Part shown: in pieces, positions 10,106 through 21,078 of the stretch
Position numbering within the stretch: the first letter of the stretch is position 1
How the letters are laid out: the number at the start of each line of letters is the position of its first letter
Source: Hermatobates lingyangjiaoensis
Taxonomy: Eukaryota; Arthropoda; Insecta; Hemiptera; Hermatobatidae
Length of the DNA stretch: 64,000 bases
Direction: 5' to 3'
NCBI GenBank assembly: GCA_026182355.1
Contig: JAPFBL010000583.1
Location: forward strand, 62,001 to 126,000
Program-made: the position numbers and the translations under genes
Notes under the pieces: model-generated
Database searches by the model: none
Told to the model about the DNA's origin: nothing
What the model saw: the letters and a program-made list of their open reading frames with translations, nothing else

Positions 10106-10235
10106 GATATGCTCAGTCTGATGTTGTAGGGAGGGTTGAGGTTCCATATAATCAGAGATGCATCATCAGATCCAGTGACCAGACAGAGTGGCTGCTGCTT
10201 GGTCAGAGTCATGCAAAGAACTTTCCCCTTGTGAC
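10106..10235 (-). CDS. NWD-like protein, exon 7 (first clear WD40 blade)
   Basis: The acceptor is GTGTTCAG at 10236 and the donor CATATC|GTAAGT at 10105, a strong consensus. It has two bases, 42 codons and two bases. The first codon completes Ser with the A ending exon 6. The sequence HKGKVLCMTLTKQQPLCLV then TGSDDASLIIWNL is a textbook WD40 repeat (GH-like start, S-D/A-S, IIW end). It is the only visible junction in phase 2. Confidence 0.9.
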
Positions 10236-10319
10236 CTGAACACACAAAACTGATGATGTCGTACTTGTACATGCTATACAAGAATCCCATAAAACCAGTA
10301 GAATAATATGAATCATTTA

Positions 10320-10560
10320 ACAGTTCAATTTTATATTTATAAATATTCCTTTTTCAATATTAATTTTTCTATTATTTTTTTCTGGTTGCTATTCTTCTTC
10401 ATCATTCCTACTAACTTTGTCGTTTTCGTTGTGGTCAATCTGCACATATTCTGTCAAGCTGTCCAGTTGGCTTTCGTCTTCTCGTTGCTTAACTTCCTTT
10501 CCTGAGGACGACAGTTAAAAGGGTCGAAATATTAAATATAAGTCCAACTATCTCTGTTTT
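10320..10560 (+). mobile_element. Family E PLE fragment with hammerhead
   Basis: A T-rich tract is followed by a hammerhead: core CTGAGGA at 10502-10508, extra C at 10509, stem II GAC/GTC (10510-10512 with 10523-10525), GAA, ATAT at 10529-10532, U17 at 10533. Stem I is weak. Gene context: within intron 6, just upstream of exon 7. Confidence 0.6.
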
Positions 10561-11114
10561 TCATTAGTGTTTCTTAAAGTTTTCAAAGTATAAACAGAGT
10601 AGTTGCTAAAAAAATCGGAAAATTTATCAAAATGTAAAAAGAAAATAACTTTTACAAAGTCGGGAAATTCGAAGCCAGATAGGATTTTAAATATAATGCG
10701 TGCTTACTGCTTTCTATTTTGGTCCTTTTTTGATTTGTTTTACGTTTAATTGTTACCGACATCGTAGAAGGAAACGTAAACAGCTTTCAAACTTTCAAAG
10801 GTAAGTGAGTTTTCTTTTAAAAAATGAAAATCCGACTAGAAGACTGATGACAAAATCTCTAGTTTGTTACTAAACAATTTTTATCTTTCAACGATTACTT
10901 ATCAACAATTATAATAATAGTTTTTCTACTTTGAGGTGGTTAGATGACACCTCTAACCACCTCACTTGCCTTTGGAACTCTGAAAACTGTTTATGTTTCC
11001 TTCCATGATGTTGGTATCAAATAAAACCTAAAACCAATCAAAATAGAAATGAGTAAGCAAGAATTTTATATGAAAACTAAACTACCCGTGACCCTTTAAG
11101 TCACTCAGAAATTA

Positions 11115-11565
11115 TAACAATAGGTATTGAAATTAATTCACTGAACATTATTGACAGGGATAATTTTACTTGTTGTTTCTTGTTATTAAGGTACGGAAAC
11201 AGATTCTTATATGGCCTAAGCTTTTGATATAGTATTCTTAACATGATTCAAGATATATACACAGTAAGTATATTTAGCAAAATGAATATCATTTGAAAGT
11301 AAAACAAACATTTATATTATCATATAAATAAATAAAACATCAATTCAAGTTATATACACAATGAAATATATTTAAAACAAAGAAAACTTGTAAATTGAAA
11401 TATTCCATTTATTTACCCAACATAAAATAACATTAATGAAAGGAATGTGTGTTTATAATATTACCTTAGAAAATTCGTATTTTATCTGACATTTGTGTTC
11501 AAGTTTGTTTCTAAAAGCATTCATTTTTAAACTCTAATTTAGTTGTTTATTTGCTACATTTATTT
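11115..11565. repeat. Interspersed repeat, copy 1 (copy 2 at 59325-59775)
   Basis: The two segments share many long blocks in the same order and orientation, such as ACAGTAAGTATATTTAGCAAA and CTGACATTTGTGTTCAAGTT, with moderate divergence. No terminal repeats, coding sequence or tRNA-like head were recognised, so the class is unknown. Confidence 0.65.
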
Positions 11566-11714
11566 ATAGTACATATGCACTACTGCCATCAGCGTGCACG
11601 CAAGCCTCTGAGCTACTCTAGCTCCATGCCTTTATTTTATTACCAGTGTTTATATTTCGCAAATTTTTTTTTTTTTTTTTTCTTTTGAAAAAAAGTAACG
11701 ATAATACGATTAAC

Positions 11715-12085
11715 GTAATTACTTTCAACCGTAACAAGCGGTCTTCGTCAGAGTCAAAATCCCAACTGAAACACTAGATGTAGAGAACATCTGGTGAGGG
11801 GTTGAGAAGAGTGGAAGGGAAGAGTGGTATTTTAAAAGGGTGAAAGTGCAGGAAAGGACAAATGTCCAGAAAGGGATGTTTGGATAAAAAAAGTAGTACA
11901 GTAAGAAAGAGTAAAAAACTATCCGCTAGCTGTCAACCCTTTTAGAAGAACTGAGCCAGTTGGGTTTTTGACTCTGACGAAGACCGCTTGTTATGGTTGA
12001 AAGGTCTTAGTCTTGTTTTCCCATTTCTTATTGTGGTTTGATCATTGATTGTTATTTCACGTTTTATGTGAAATCTTTTTATATA
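11715..12085. mobile_element. Family A PLE pair with unequal arms
   Basis: The left arm runs to about 11950 with the same long extension as the 9626 element. The right arm starts only at CCAGTTGGGTTTTTGACTC (about 11956). The right hammerhead has stem III AGGTCT in place of AGATCT. It ends on TATATATACATATA. Confidence 0.75.
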
Positions 12086-12148
12086 TATACATATATGTTA
12101 GATATATATAATTTATGGGTGGGGGAGACTCAGTAGTGGTTACACTAC

Positions 12149-12219
12149 CAGGTTAGCTCAGTTGTATGGTGCCCGACGCTGGACTGGTAGGTCCAGGGTT
12201 CAATACCCACTCTGGACCT
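12149..12219 (+). repeat. tRNA-like head of a SINE
   Basis: An A-box-like GGTTAGCTCAGTTG and B-box GGTTCAATAC are spaced as in a tRNA gene, with short terminal pairing CAGG/CCTT-like. The body typical of the other SINE copies is missing. It may be transcribed by Pol III, but the arms do not form a clean cloverleaf. Confidence 0.6.
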
Positions 12220-12239
12220 TTATTTATTTTTAATAATAA

Positions 12240-12815
12240 TCCATTATTTTATATGTATAATTATACATTACAAAGTTTTTGTACTAAAACGACTTCAAAT
12301 TTACATAACAACCGAATTTACCAACCAAAAAGACAAAACAAATTCTAACTTATAATAGAACAGTAATTCAACAGTAAGAAACCTATTTTCAAACATCTCA
12401 TTAACACGTATAAATGAGAGAAGTAAAATACTCTTTGGTTTAAAGGAAAACAGTCTAAGACCAAAGTGTAAAGTCAGACAATACCATTCATTATTTAGTT
12501 AAATCTTAATTTCAAGGTAGAAACAGTATTCTCCATGTTAAGTAAATAATAGTCCTTTACCATTAAACATTTACAAATTTCTTATCTCATTAACTGAAGC
12601 TCATTAAATAAGTTGACAATATAAGGCATTTCTTGTTTCATTATATTTAAATAAGCACTTTCTGACAGGGGATACTTATGAAGTCGTATTTTATTTCATG
12701 TTTGTTATTAAAATTCTATTGTTTTCATTAGCAGTAGAAAGATGGCTGCAATAAAATGAAAGTTTCACAGAAATTTATTTATTTATAATATTATTGTGAA
12801 TATATATTTCAAAGT
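12240..12815. other. AT-rich intronic DNA without recognised features
   Basis: No coding, terminal repeats or tandem structure seen. Confidence 0.45.
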
Positions 12816-12816
12816 A

Positions 12817-13345
12817 CAGTAATCCCTCACTTTTTCGCAGATAATGGAGACCGAAGACACCCGCGCAAAAGCGAAAATACGCGAATAATAGACGCGCGTA
12901 TAAAAGCCTCTAAAGCTCAAACAACGACCTTTCCAACAGAGAGAGAATCCTGACCTTACTGAATACTGTACTGTGTTGTAAATACAAATTAAAAACAAAA
13001 CGAAAACAGCGAGAAATAATTAATAAAAAAAAGATTCAAAAGGGCGTGGGTGGCGTGGTAAACAGGAAGTTCGGCGATATGAATTATCCAATCAGATCAA
13101 AGGAAACATCCTTGGTTATTTTTTCATTAATTTCAACTTCCATTTTTTGATATTTTTATTATTCTCTTGTCACAATTGATTATGTTTTAATATTTTTCAT
13201 TTATTTTTTGTCTTTATTGAATATTTTTAAATACCCTTTAATTTAATACTGAAGAATTAAATAATTTCACGACTATATTAATTTTAGGACCCCGCGAAAC
13301 ACTGAACCTGCGAAAACTGAACCGCGAACTAGCGAGGGATTACTG
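12817..13345 (+). mobile_element. pogo/Tigger-like MITE, complete
   Basis: It starts CAGTAATCCCTCACTTTTTC and ends with the inverse of CAGTAATCCCTCGCTAG, flanked by TA on each side (12815-12816 and 13346-13347). There is no transposase inside. A second, left-truncated copy in inverse orientation lies at 30346-30802. Confidence 0.8.
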
Positions 13346-13625
13346 TATTATCAAATAAAGTATAATAATTATAAAAAAAAGAAATCTATCTCGAGATTTG
13401 TGACGAATTAAAAAATCCTGTCGACATGTCACAGTTCACACTATTTGACGGATAATAACAAAATTATACTCAAAAATAGCACCGTTTGGGAAGATAAGCT
13501 GAATACTTTTTTGTTTGAAATTATATAGACGGAAAGGAGCATTATGGTAGATACATTCTATGATTTAAAAAAAAAAATAGACAATGCATAGTAGTGTAAT
13601 CAGTTATTATGTGGTATTAACTCAT

Positions 13626-13870
13626 TGTAGGGTAAAAAACTAATGAAATGGTCTCCACAAATAAAAATTTAATGATATAAACAACGCGTTTCGAACATGC
13701 AGTGTTCTTCCTCAGGCTTTTGTACTTATTTACTTTGTACTATAGATAACTCTCTGGTGTCATTGTATTTTTTAGTTAATGCCTGAGGAAGAACACTACG
13801 TGTTCGAAACGCGTTATTTATATCATTAAATTTTTATATGTGGAGACCATTTCATTAGATTTGTACCCTA
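13626..13870. mobile_element. Family C PLE head-to-head pair
   Basis: The left minus-sense arm (hammerhead about 13684-13720) and right plus-sense arm (hammerhead 13783-13815) are near-identical. The outer ends read GTAGTGTAATCAGTTATTAT and its inverse-related ACCCTAC tail. The centre is CTTTGTACTATAGATAACTC. Confidence 0.8.
13783..13816 (+). ncRNA. Hammerhead ribozyme, family C
   Basis: Core CTGAGGA is at 13783-13789, with an extra A at 13790. Stem II GAACAC/GTGTTC closes on a three-base loop. GAA is at 13806-13808, stem III ACGCGT at 13809-13814 and U17 at 13815. Stem I pairing next to the core is weak. Confidence 0.7.
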
Positions 13871-14830
13871 CAAAAATAGACAAGTATAGCAGGTGATCGA
13901 TCCCTTGGTCTAGGACAAACAGTTTTTATAGCTTTATTGTTCTTTGCCCTGATTGAAATTTCATGATTTTTTTTATAAATTGCTAATTTTTTGTTCCATT
14001 TTTGGTCAAATTTTCATGGTTTTTTAATGAGCCGTTTAGCTTCAAAAAAACATTTTCTGAAAACAGAAATCGTACTTTAACGCTTCTTTGGTGAATGTAA
14101 TTTTGAAAAAAAATTATCTCAAATCATTTTCCGTATAATGTTCTATTTTTAAGCATAGTTTCAGTTTAACCGTCAAACGGTATGTCTGTTATCGCTCTCA
14201 CAAGCTTTGAGATTGAATTATAAGTCAAAATTTTTACATTTTTTTCAAAAAATAAATATTTCCCGTTGTTTTAAAATTCTGAATATATTTTTCGTTTATT
14301 CCATTCGTAACCTCAAAGAGAATGCCAAAATTTTCAAAAGTTTAGAGTTAGCAGTTAGGAGAAAAAAATGTTGTAGGTTAAAAATCTAATGAAATGGTCT
14401 CCACATATAACAATTTTAATGATATAAACAAAGCGTTTCGAACACGCGGTTTTTACCCTACAATGAGTAAATACCACATAATAACTGATTGCACTACATT
14501 AGAAGAAAAAAATGTTTTCTAAAAGCCGGTTTTTGGCAAAAAAAAGTGACTTTCCCATGATGCATAATTCTTCCCAAACAATAGGGATCTTCGTCCCTAT
14601 GGGGCCCATTTTTGTGTAAAATATCAACTTGATCCATCAAAGATTCTGGACCGTAGCGTGGTAACAAGCAATGCTAACACACTCACCCACCACCCACCCA
14701 CACACACACACACAGACATCATCACAAAAACATTATAAAACGACTTTTGGGACCTCAAAACATATATATGACATTCCGTCAAAATCTCAAGATAGAATTT
14801 TTTCATGATCACTATACTTTACTCATAGTA
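13870..14830 (+). mobile_element. Interspersed ~830-bp repeat carrying a family C insertion
   Basis: It matches 29520-30345 almost throughout. Shared landmarks are GACAAGTATAGCAGGTGATC, TCAACTTGATCCATCAAAGA, a (CA)n stretch and an end reading ATACTTTACT-ATAGTAAAGTA. The only large difference is 14373-14504, a 132-bp family C PLE pair flanked by GAAAAAAATGTT at 14361-14372 and 14505-14516. The 29.5-kb copy has the empty site. Related tails occur at 25020-25160 and 25440-25580. Its class is unknown. Confidence 0.8.
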
Positions 14831-14989
14831 AAGTAAAAAATAACGCTAAATCGCTAACTGTAAAACAATGAAATTTCTAAAAAAGTAATTGTTAAATTTG
14901 TACTATAAAAAGAACTTCAAGAAATTTTCACAAAAAAAAAAAGGGTTATATTGCAGTGGTAGTGACGCAAGAAAACACAAATAGGGCTA

Positions 14990-15262
14990 AACATTGTAGG
15001 GTAAAAAGCTAATGAAATGGCCTCCACATCTAAAAATTTAATCGTATAAACAACGCGTTTCGAACACATAGTGTTCTTCCTCAGGCATTAACTGAAAAAC
15101 ACAATGTCATCATTTTTAGTTACAATGTCATTCTAGTTAATGCCTGAGGAAGAACACTATGTGTTCGAAACGCGTTGTTTATACGATTAAATTTTTATAT
15201 GTGGAGACCATTTCATTAGCTTTTTACCCTGCAATGAGTAAATACGACATAATAACTGTTAG
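14990..15262. mobile_element. Family C PLE head-to-head pair with target duplication
   Basis: The arms flank a centre near 15090-15130. The outside flanks repeat CTAAACATTG (14987-14996 and 15265-15274, extended with one mismatch), consistent with a 10-13-bp target duplication. The plus-arm hammerhead (15144-15177) is well preserved. Confidence 0.8.
15144..15177 (+). ncRNA. Hammerhead ribozyme, family C
   Basis: Core CTGAGGA is at 15144-15150, extra A at 15151. Stem II is GAACAC/GTGTTC (15152-15157 with 15161-15166, loop TAT). GAA is at 15167-15169, stem III ACGCGT at 15170-15175 and U17 at 15176. The mirror copy is on minus near 15052-15086. Confidence 0.75.
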
Positions 15263-15267
15263 GCCTA

Positions 15268-15420
15268 AACATTGATGATACCACTCAAAGATTTTTTATT
15301 GGGAGTCCTAAATGTTGCGTTATTCAAGTGTATTTAGTGTAGGGATCTTTAAAATCAATTGTTAACATAGTCCAGGCTAAGGGACTCGACATACTTAGAT
15401 TTATTCACAGAATGATAATA
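15268..15420 (-). repeat. Partial SINE body
   Basis: ATTGGGAGTCCTAAATGTTG, TAGTGTAGGGATCTTTAA and AGATTTATTCAC match the body shared by the SINEs at 48867 and 53901, in inverse orientation. The tRNA-like head is missing. Confidence 0.6.
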
Positions 15421-15599
15421 GGGGTATTGAATTAATGACAATAAATGAATAGTTCACCTGAGAATGTATGAAGAAGTGAATTGGACATGACGTGCCATAG
15501 CTGGGGGTCGCCCTCTGGAGGAACTACGACCACTCTTTGAGCGCATGGTGTCGGCTCGACAAGCTTCACTTCTTGGTTACAGACAACATCTTAAAAAAA

Positions 15600-16037
15600 A
15601 ACATATATTTCTAACTGTGCGAACATATCAACAAGTACATAGACACAAGCTATGAAAACTTCGTCATATTTCGTAAAACGTTGTTGAAGCCGTCCGACCG
15701 GTATTTTACGTTGTGCATCTTCCAATAGGGATAGATAATAGAATTATCAAAGCATCCCGGATATAAATAACCTAACATAGGTTTGGTTAGGCCAGAGTTG
15801 CTCAAACATTTTTAAGTTTCCTTTTTTACTTGTTTAATGTTGTTAACATTTTTTTTTCTTTTAAGAGGGAGACGATTAATGTTTAATACATATATTTCTA
15901 ACTGTGTGAACATATCAACAACTACATAGACACAAGCTATGAAAAATAACTGATGTTATTATAAAACTTCGTCATATTTCGTAAAACGTTGTTCAAGCCG
16001 TCCGACCGGTATTTTACGTTGTGCATCTTCCAATAGG
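15600..16037. repeat. Local direct duplication (two ~130-150-bp copies)
   Basis: Segments 15600-15731 and about 15885-16037 share ATATTTCTAACTGTG, CATAGACACAAGCTATGAAA and CGTCCGACCGGTATTTTACG. The second has about 17 extra bases. The 150-bp spacer is T-rich. No function was recognised. Confidence 0.75.
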
Positions 16038-16447
16038 AATCTTTTTGTTTTTTAGAAATGTCTTCTACTATTTTCATCTTGTTCGAAGTTTTTTACTGAT
16101 TGGAATTTTCCTCCTTTTTTTTTATAATTTTTCCTTACCTTACACTTAAATACATTATAAATTAAATAACTTCGTAAGAACTATATGATTTATGCCAATG
16201 CTGAGAATTTATTTTTTAACATTTTCTTATAATATTAATCTTTTTTTTTTTTTTTTTTTGGAAAGATGTCCATAAACATCGTGTTTACGGAAAATTGTGA
16301 CATTTGAAACACTTTTTCTACTGTTGTACTTGAGTTATACAACTACCTCCTTTTTCTCTATGACTGTATACAATTTCAGCAAACCGTTTGGAGGAAACCC
16401 CAGATATCTTAACTCTCAATCCCATCATCCAATAAAACATATAGCGC

Positions 16448-16487
<40 letters not shown>

Positions 16488-16488
<1 letters not shown>

Positions 16489-16690
16489 TTCAGTGTACAT
16501 AAAGAAACGTAGAAAAATTAAAAACACACACTTACAGTCTCTAATTTTCGGTTGAACCGTCTTCGGTTGAAAATTAGAGACTGTAAGTGTGTGTTTTTAA
16601 TTTCTCTACGTTTCTTTATATACATTGAACTGTATTTGTCCGTTTCGGACCGTATTTTCATCAAAAAAGTGTATATACATATATATTAGT
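16488..16690. mobile_element. Family B PLE pair
   Basis: A nearly perfect palindrome around 16560: both arms contain CTAATTTTCGGTTGAA or its inverse. Both are truncated just inside stem II, so no complete ribozyme core remains. The right arm extends to the TCCGTTTCGGACCGTATTTT tail and TA-rich DNA. Confidence 0.75.
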
Positions 16691-17000
16691 GTATATTGGC
16701 AGCAGATTCTCTTGTAAACATATTTTATTAAAGTAGACGGCAGCTTCCGCATTCACGACCTTAGACGTGACATAGTTAGAAAACTAGAAAACACGAGCAA
16801 AAAGGTCGTGAATACGGAAGCTGCCGTCTACTTTAATAATATATATATATATATATATATTATTAAAATAAGCAGCAGATTCTGCATTGACCAGTTTCTT
16901 GTTGACACTCTCTAGTTTTCGTATCACTTTGCGGTGAGACTCTGTTTATTTTAATAACATATGCTTAAGGGAAGACCTGCTGCCTTTGTACACAAATATA
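16690..17000. mobile_element. Two head-to-head pairs of the PLE N-terminal ORF block
   Basis: In 16690-16840 the minus arm encodes the end reading into LPIYT-like codons and the plus arm encodes VVNTEAAVYFNN before (TA)n. In 16862-17000 a minus arm encodes the HRKVIRKLE / KLVNAE block and a plus arm encodes the CLREDLLPLYT block. Each pair has 3' ends outward onto (TA)n. Confidence 0.65.
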
Positions 17001-17034
17001 TATATATATATATATAATATATATATATATATAT

Positions 17035-17258
17035 AAAAAGATTTCACATAAACACGTGAAACAACAATCAATGATCAAACCACAAAAAGAAATGGGAAAA
17101 CAAGACTAAGATCTTTCAACCGTAACAAGCGGTCTTCGTCAGAGTCAAAAGTTCAGTTCAGTTCAGTGTTCAGTTGGGTTTTTGACTCTAACAAAGACCG
17201 CTTGTTACGGTTGAAAGATCTTAGTCTTGTTTTCCCATTTCTTTTTGTGGTTTGATCA
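17035..17258. mobile_element. Family A PLE head-to-head pair
   Basis: It has arms of about 100 bp with a centre of GTTCAGTTCAGTTCAG-like repeats at 17150-17175. The minus arm core reads CTGACGA; the plus arm reads CTAACAA, so it is broken. Both outer ends run into (TA)n. Confidence 0.8.
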
Positions 17259-17279
17259 TATATATATATATATATATAA

Positions 17280-17860
17280 TAATATTATGAAAAAATAAAA
17301 CTGGTAAAACGTATTTTACAAGATAATAACAATCCAGAATGTTAAATAAAACAATTTTCAGTCGGACAATCAAGAAAGAACTTGAAAACAAGAGATTTGA
17401 TAACCCAGAACACAGTCCTACCCAGCTAATACTCGTTAATACCCAGCTAATCAAACACACTACAGGTCACTAGCGTACATAAAACGGTTATCAGAGTAAC
17501 TTAGTATGATATTAAAAAAGGTGCAAGAATAAAAATTGCTTTTAGGGTAAAAAATAATTTAAATTCATGCATTTTTTGGAAGAATAAATCATCTGTTAAT
17601 AACGTCCTGTGTAGTAATGATATTTATTGAACTCTGTGCGACAATTATCAACTATACTAAATTATACAGGGTAATTATAAATTAGTAGGTGAACAGACGA
17701 ACTTCAGCAACTGTCAGAGAATGTCGTGTTACCTATATCTAAGCTTAATTTGGTATTTGATTATTAACGTAATAGCTAACCCGACAGACGCTGTCCTGTC
17801 TTACCTATAAATATACATGATTTTTATTATTATTAAATATATATATATATTAATTAAATA
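17280..17860. other. Intronic DNA without recognised genes
   Basis: Only AT-rich sequence and short TA tracts are visible. Confidence 0.4.
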
Positions 17861-17861
17861 T

Positions 17862-18045
17862 ATTAATTGGCAAACCGTCATACCTCGTAAGATGATCCTG
17901 GGGTCGTTGGAGCGCTTTCAGACGTTGTCCATCTTCGATCGCAGCTACACGTGAGTAGGTTAGTTACGATCGAAGATGGACAACGTACGAAAGCGCTCCA
18001 ACGACTCCAAGATCATCGTACGAGGTATGACGGTTTGCCATATTA
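17862..18045. mobile_element. Family H inverted pair with hammerhead-like blocks
   Basis: The arms (about 17867-17945 and 17968-18043) are imperfect inverted copies containing GGCAAACCGTCATACCTCG. The left arm on minus reads TCGAAGA, T, stem II GGAC/GTCT, GAA, stem III AGCGCT and C17. The core is UCGAAGA rather than CUGAAGA, so two conserved bases differ. Geometry and palindromic stem III match the other families. Confidence 0.6.
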
Positions 18046-18077
18046 ATAATATAAATCATACAAATATTATTATCATA

Positions 18078-18122
18078 CATGCATATTACTATTACCACTG
18101 AGTGGTAATAATAATATGCATG
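18078..18122. repeat. Near-perfect 45-bp palindrome
   Basis: CATGCATATTACTATTACCA is mirrored across a short GAG centre, ending ATAATATGCATG. No ribozyme core is present. It could be a tiny foldback insertion. Confidence 0.75.
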
Positions 18123-18159
18123 AATAAATATACAATTCTAACAGGAATAAACACTAAGA

Positions 18160-18980
18160 TAAAAAATCTGGAGTGGCCTACACTCAACTTCACTCTAAAT
18201 AAACACAATACACTCGTCAAGAACCAACTTATGTTTTGTTTGATTTAGTCAAACACTTGTTCGACAATCATTCATCGCACCATGGAATGCATCAGAAAAT
18301 ACATGTTTGATTGGAGGTTAATTTCGTACATTTAACAATTTTATTCCGGTAACATATCATCTTAACCCATCAGAACATTGAAAATATGTTTTAATAAACC
18401 TCTAAATATAATTTTATTTCACTTAAAACATTTCCAAGTCAATGTAAATAAATCAAATAAATCCGACCAGTAGGGTAGGTGGTTTAATTCCAAATCAAAA
18501 TTTCAGTTTTATATTATCTTATGCAACAATTGGAATTTTATGAATATTTTTATAAATATTCATAATTGAACTTATTTGAACTAGTTTGAACTTATGTTCA
18601 ATTTTTTTTACAAAATTCATTCTTAAAAGGTTTAGTGTTAAAAAAACATATTGTTAATTAAAAAGCATTATAACTCCCTTTCCTACAATTAAATCCTAAT
18701 TAGAGAATATAATGATGTCTAATTACGATGACTTTGATTTGTAGCTGTAATTTAATTACCGCAATTAGATATAATTAATTATCAATATTATGACACAGTG
18801 TGACACACGTAGTTACTGTCGTATTAATATGTAGGGAAAACCGCGATGCAGTCTATAAAAGAAAAAACACTGTGCTTCAATCTATCACTCAATTAACAAC
18901 TTCAATATTAATTGATTGAATTAACTTCAATCTAGACGACACGAAGATTATAGTTTACGAAAATAATACAAATAAGAGAC
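18160..18980. other. AT-rich DNA with start of a dispersed repeat
   Basis: 18165-18200 contains TGGAGTGGCCTACACTCAAC, the end of a dispersed repeat also at 27262, 29245 and 53690-53888. Nothing else recognisable. Confidence 0.5.
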
Positions 18981-18981
18981 G

Positions 18982-19536
18982 TACAGGGTGACCAAAAAAA
19001 AAAAAAAAAAAAAAAAACCGGCCCCATATACACTTTATGGAGTGAGCTCCAGACCCTCTACCCGTCCCTCATGAGCAAGTTCTCACATCTCAAACCTGTC
19101 CCGAGATTGGCTGAAAGAGAACTTCGGAGGCCGAGTGATCAGTCTCAAGACTGATTTTGAGTGGGCACCCCATAGCCAGGACCTAAGTCCCTCTATCTTA
19201 AGGACAGAGTCTAAGCAGGGAAACCCAGAACCATCACGGAACTCAAGGAAGCCATCAGGGAGGAGATGAGAACCATTACCAATTCAGTCTGTAAGAACGT
19301 CATGGACAACTTCGTGCTGCGCCTCAAGAAATTTACGGAGCTAAATGGAGGCCATCTAGAACACATGCTGTAGAACGGAGAAGAAAAGGCCAAAGACCCT
19401 AGTGTTTTGATGTGATATTATGAATATAATAAACTAGTTATGACCAAAGTTTCTTTCAATTCGGACAAAACACTAAGAAACGGGTCCTAATTAGAGTTGG
19501 GGCCCGTTTTTTTTTTGTTTTTTGTGTCACCCTGTA
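18982..19536 (+). mobile_element. Internally deleted mariner-like element
   Basis: The ends are TACAGGGTGACC and the inverse GTCACCCTGTA, with a TA target. The interior keeps only the C-terminal part of a transposase, recognisable from the better copy at 31637 by HSPDLSP and KNVMDNFVLRLK. Here the frame is broken (SQDLSPSIL around the third catalytic Asp). It is non-autonomous. Confidence 0.8.
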
Positions 19537-19654
19537 TAAAAGAAATAACTCCCTTTTCTTAGAAGTTGCGACCTGTGATTTTTGAAACTGAAAAGGATGT
19601 TATTGTTCTGTACCATCTTGTGCATGGTTGATAACTGTATTAATTTTTATTGCT

Positions 19655-20110
19655 TAAAAATAACGACTAATATGCCTTAGGTTTTAATACTACTTGAAAA
19701 TATTGGGGAAAATTATTACGTCTTCATACAAAAAAGTTTATTATAAAAAACTAACAATGTATTTCGAACAATCGATATTCTTCTTCAGGTTACATTTAAA
19801 ATAATATATACATATATGCTCTTTAGGAAGATTGAGGTGAATTAATTAAAATTGAATACAATATCTGACTGTTGAATATCTGACATGATAACTGTGAGAT
19901 ATTGTATTCAATTTTAATTAATTCACCCCAATGTTCCTAAAGAGCATATATGTATATATTATTTTAAATGTAACCTGAAGAAGAATATCAACTGTTCGAA
20001 ATACATTGTTAGTTTTTTATAATAAACTTTTTTGTATAAAGACTTAATACTTTCTCCAATATTTTCAAGTAGTATTAAAACCTAAGGCATATTAGTCGTT
20101 ATTTTTTATA
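19655..20110. mobile_element. Family C-like PLE pair with long arms
   Basis: Arms of roughly 220 bp are inverse copies meeting near 19885. The hammerhead blocks read TGAAGAAGAATATC-ACTGTTCGAAATACATTG on the plus arm (near 19975-20010). Stem III is ATACAT-like rather than palindromic, so both copies are probably inactive. The outer ends read CTAAGGCATATTAGTCGTTA in both directions. Confidence 0.75.
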
Positions 20111-20114
20111 TTAC

Positions 20115-20640
20115 GACTAATATAAATTTATAAAAAATTATAAATTTTTATTTGGAGACATATACCTTTTCCCAATATGAGTAAATGCCACACTATAACA
20201 GATTGGACAAATTAATGTAATTCAAAATTAAGCACTAAAGTTAATTGTGAGAGATATTCTTGGATTTACGAATAGAGGAATACATTTAAAGATACTAATT
20301 CTAATTCATAAGGTAATATCCTTTTTGGTTTGACGTTATTTAAACTATGTTTTGTTTTAGCATGGATATGATGAGATCAAAGGGATAGTAGGATAGCTTT
20401 GGACATTGGACTATAATTTCTGAAAGTCATTATGCACTCAGAATTATTAGGCAACATTTTGCTTTATCTACCACTAGACTTGGCTTTTGATTCAATCAAA
20501 AGAGAAAACTCATCATTTTAAATCATTTCAATTAAATTAAGAATATGAATTATATGCTGAATCGTCGTTATCATTAAATTTATCATTGTTTTAGGTTAAC
20601 TCAAAAAGGAAACCATATAAAAGGGATGAGGTTATATATA
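20115..20640. other. AT-rich DNA without recognised genes
   Basis: No motif or terminal structure seen. Confidence 0.4.
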
Positions 20641-20850
20641 TATATATATATTCTATATTTTGTTATTGAGGGCTAGGTCAAATAAAAAAAAATAAACTCC
20701 TTCCTAGGCCGACGTTTCGATGTATTCGTACATCATCTTCAGGGCTAAAATTAGAGTAAGAACTATAATACATTTACCAAAACAATCTACAACTCACATA
20801 GAGTATATATACTCACATAGAGTGTATATATATATATATATATATATATA
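20640..20850 (-). mobile_element. Family D PLE fragment, minus sense
   Basis: A single copy bounded by (TA)n at both sides, carrying the hammerhead at 20708-20745. Its tail on minus reads AGGAAGGAGTTTATTTTTTT and GACCTAGCCCTCAATAAC. A related plus-sense tail is at 46838-46935. Confidence 0.7.
20708..20745 (-). ncRNA. Hammerhead ribozyme, family D
   Basis: On minus: stem I GCC (20745-20743) with GGC (20710-20708), core CTGAAGA (20742-20736), extra T, perfect 6-bp stem II GATGTA/TACATC with loop CGAA, GAA, stem III ACGT (20715-20712) and C17 at 20711. This is one of the best-formed copies in the window. Confidence 0.85.
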
Positions 20851-20948
20851 GGTGTGTTCTCTAATCGGGGTTCGGTCAATTTTCCAGGATAAAAAATCAA
20901 ACTCTCGTTGCCAACGTTTCGGTTTTATTTAAAACCTTTTTCATAGGC

Positions 20949-21078
20949 CTACAAACAAAGGATAATAAGAAATCACATATCAACATCAAACATATACACA
21001 ATATGAAAATGGATTGTTACAACTCATGAATATTACAAGCAGAAATATTTCAGAGATACATAAAACAATATTACTTAC
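20949..21078 (-). other. PLE intron, minus-sense copy
   Basis: On minus it starts GTAAGTAATATTG and ends TTTGTTTGTAG. It is the exact mirror of 22563-22692 and is precisely missing at 4744-5072. It lies in the 3' untranslated part between the stop codon and the hammerhead-like block. Confidence 0.85.

Noticed and set aside
12149..12219. Functional tRNA gene
   Set aside because: A and B boxes are present but acceptor and anticodon arms do not pair well, and it matches the dispersed SINE head.
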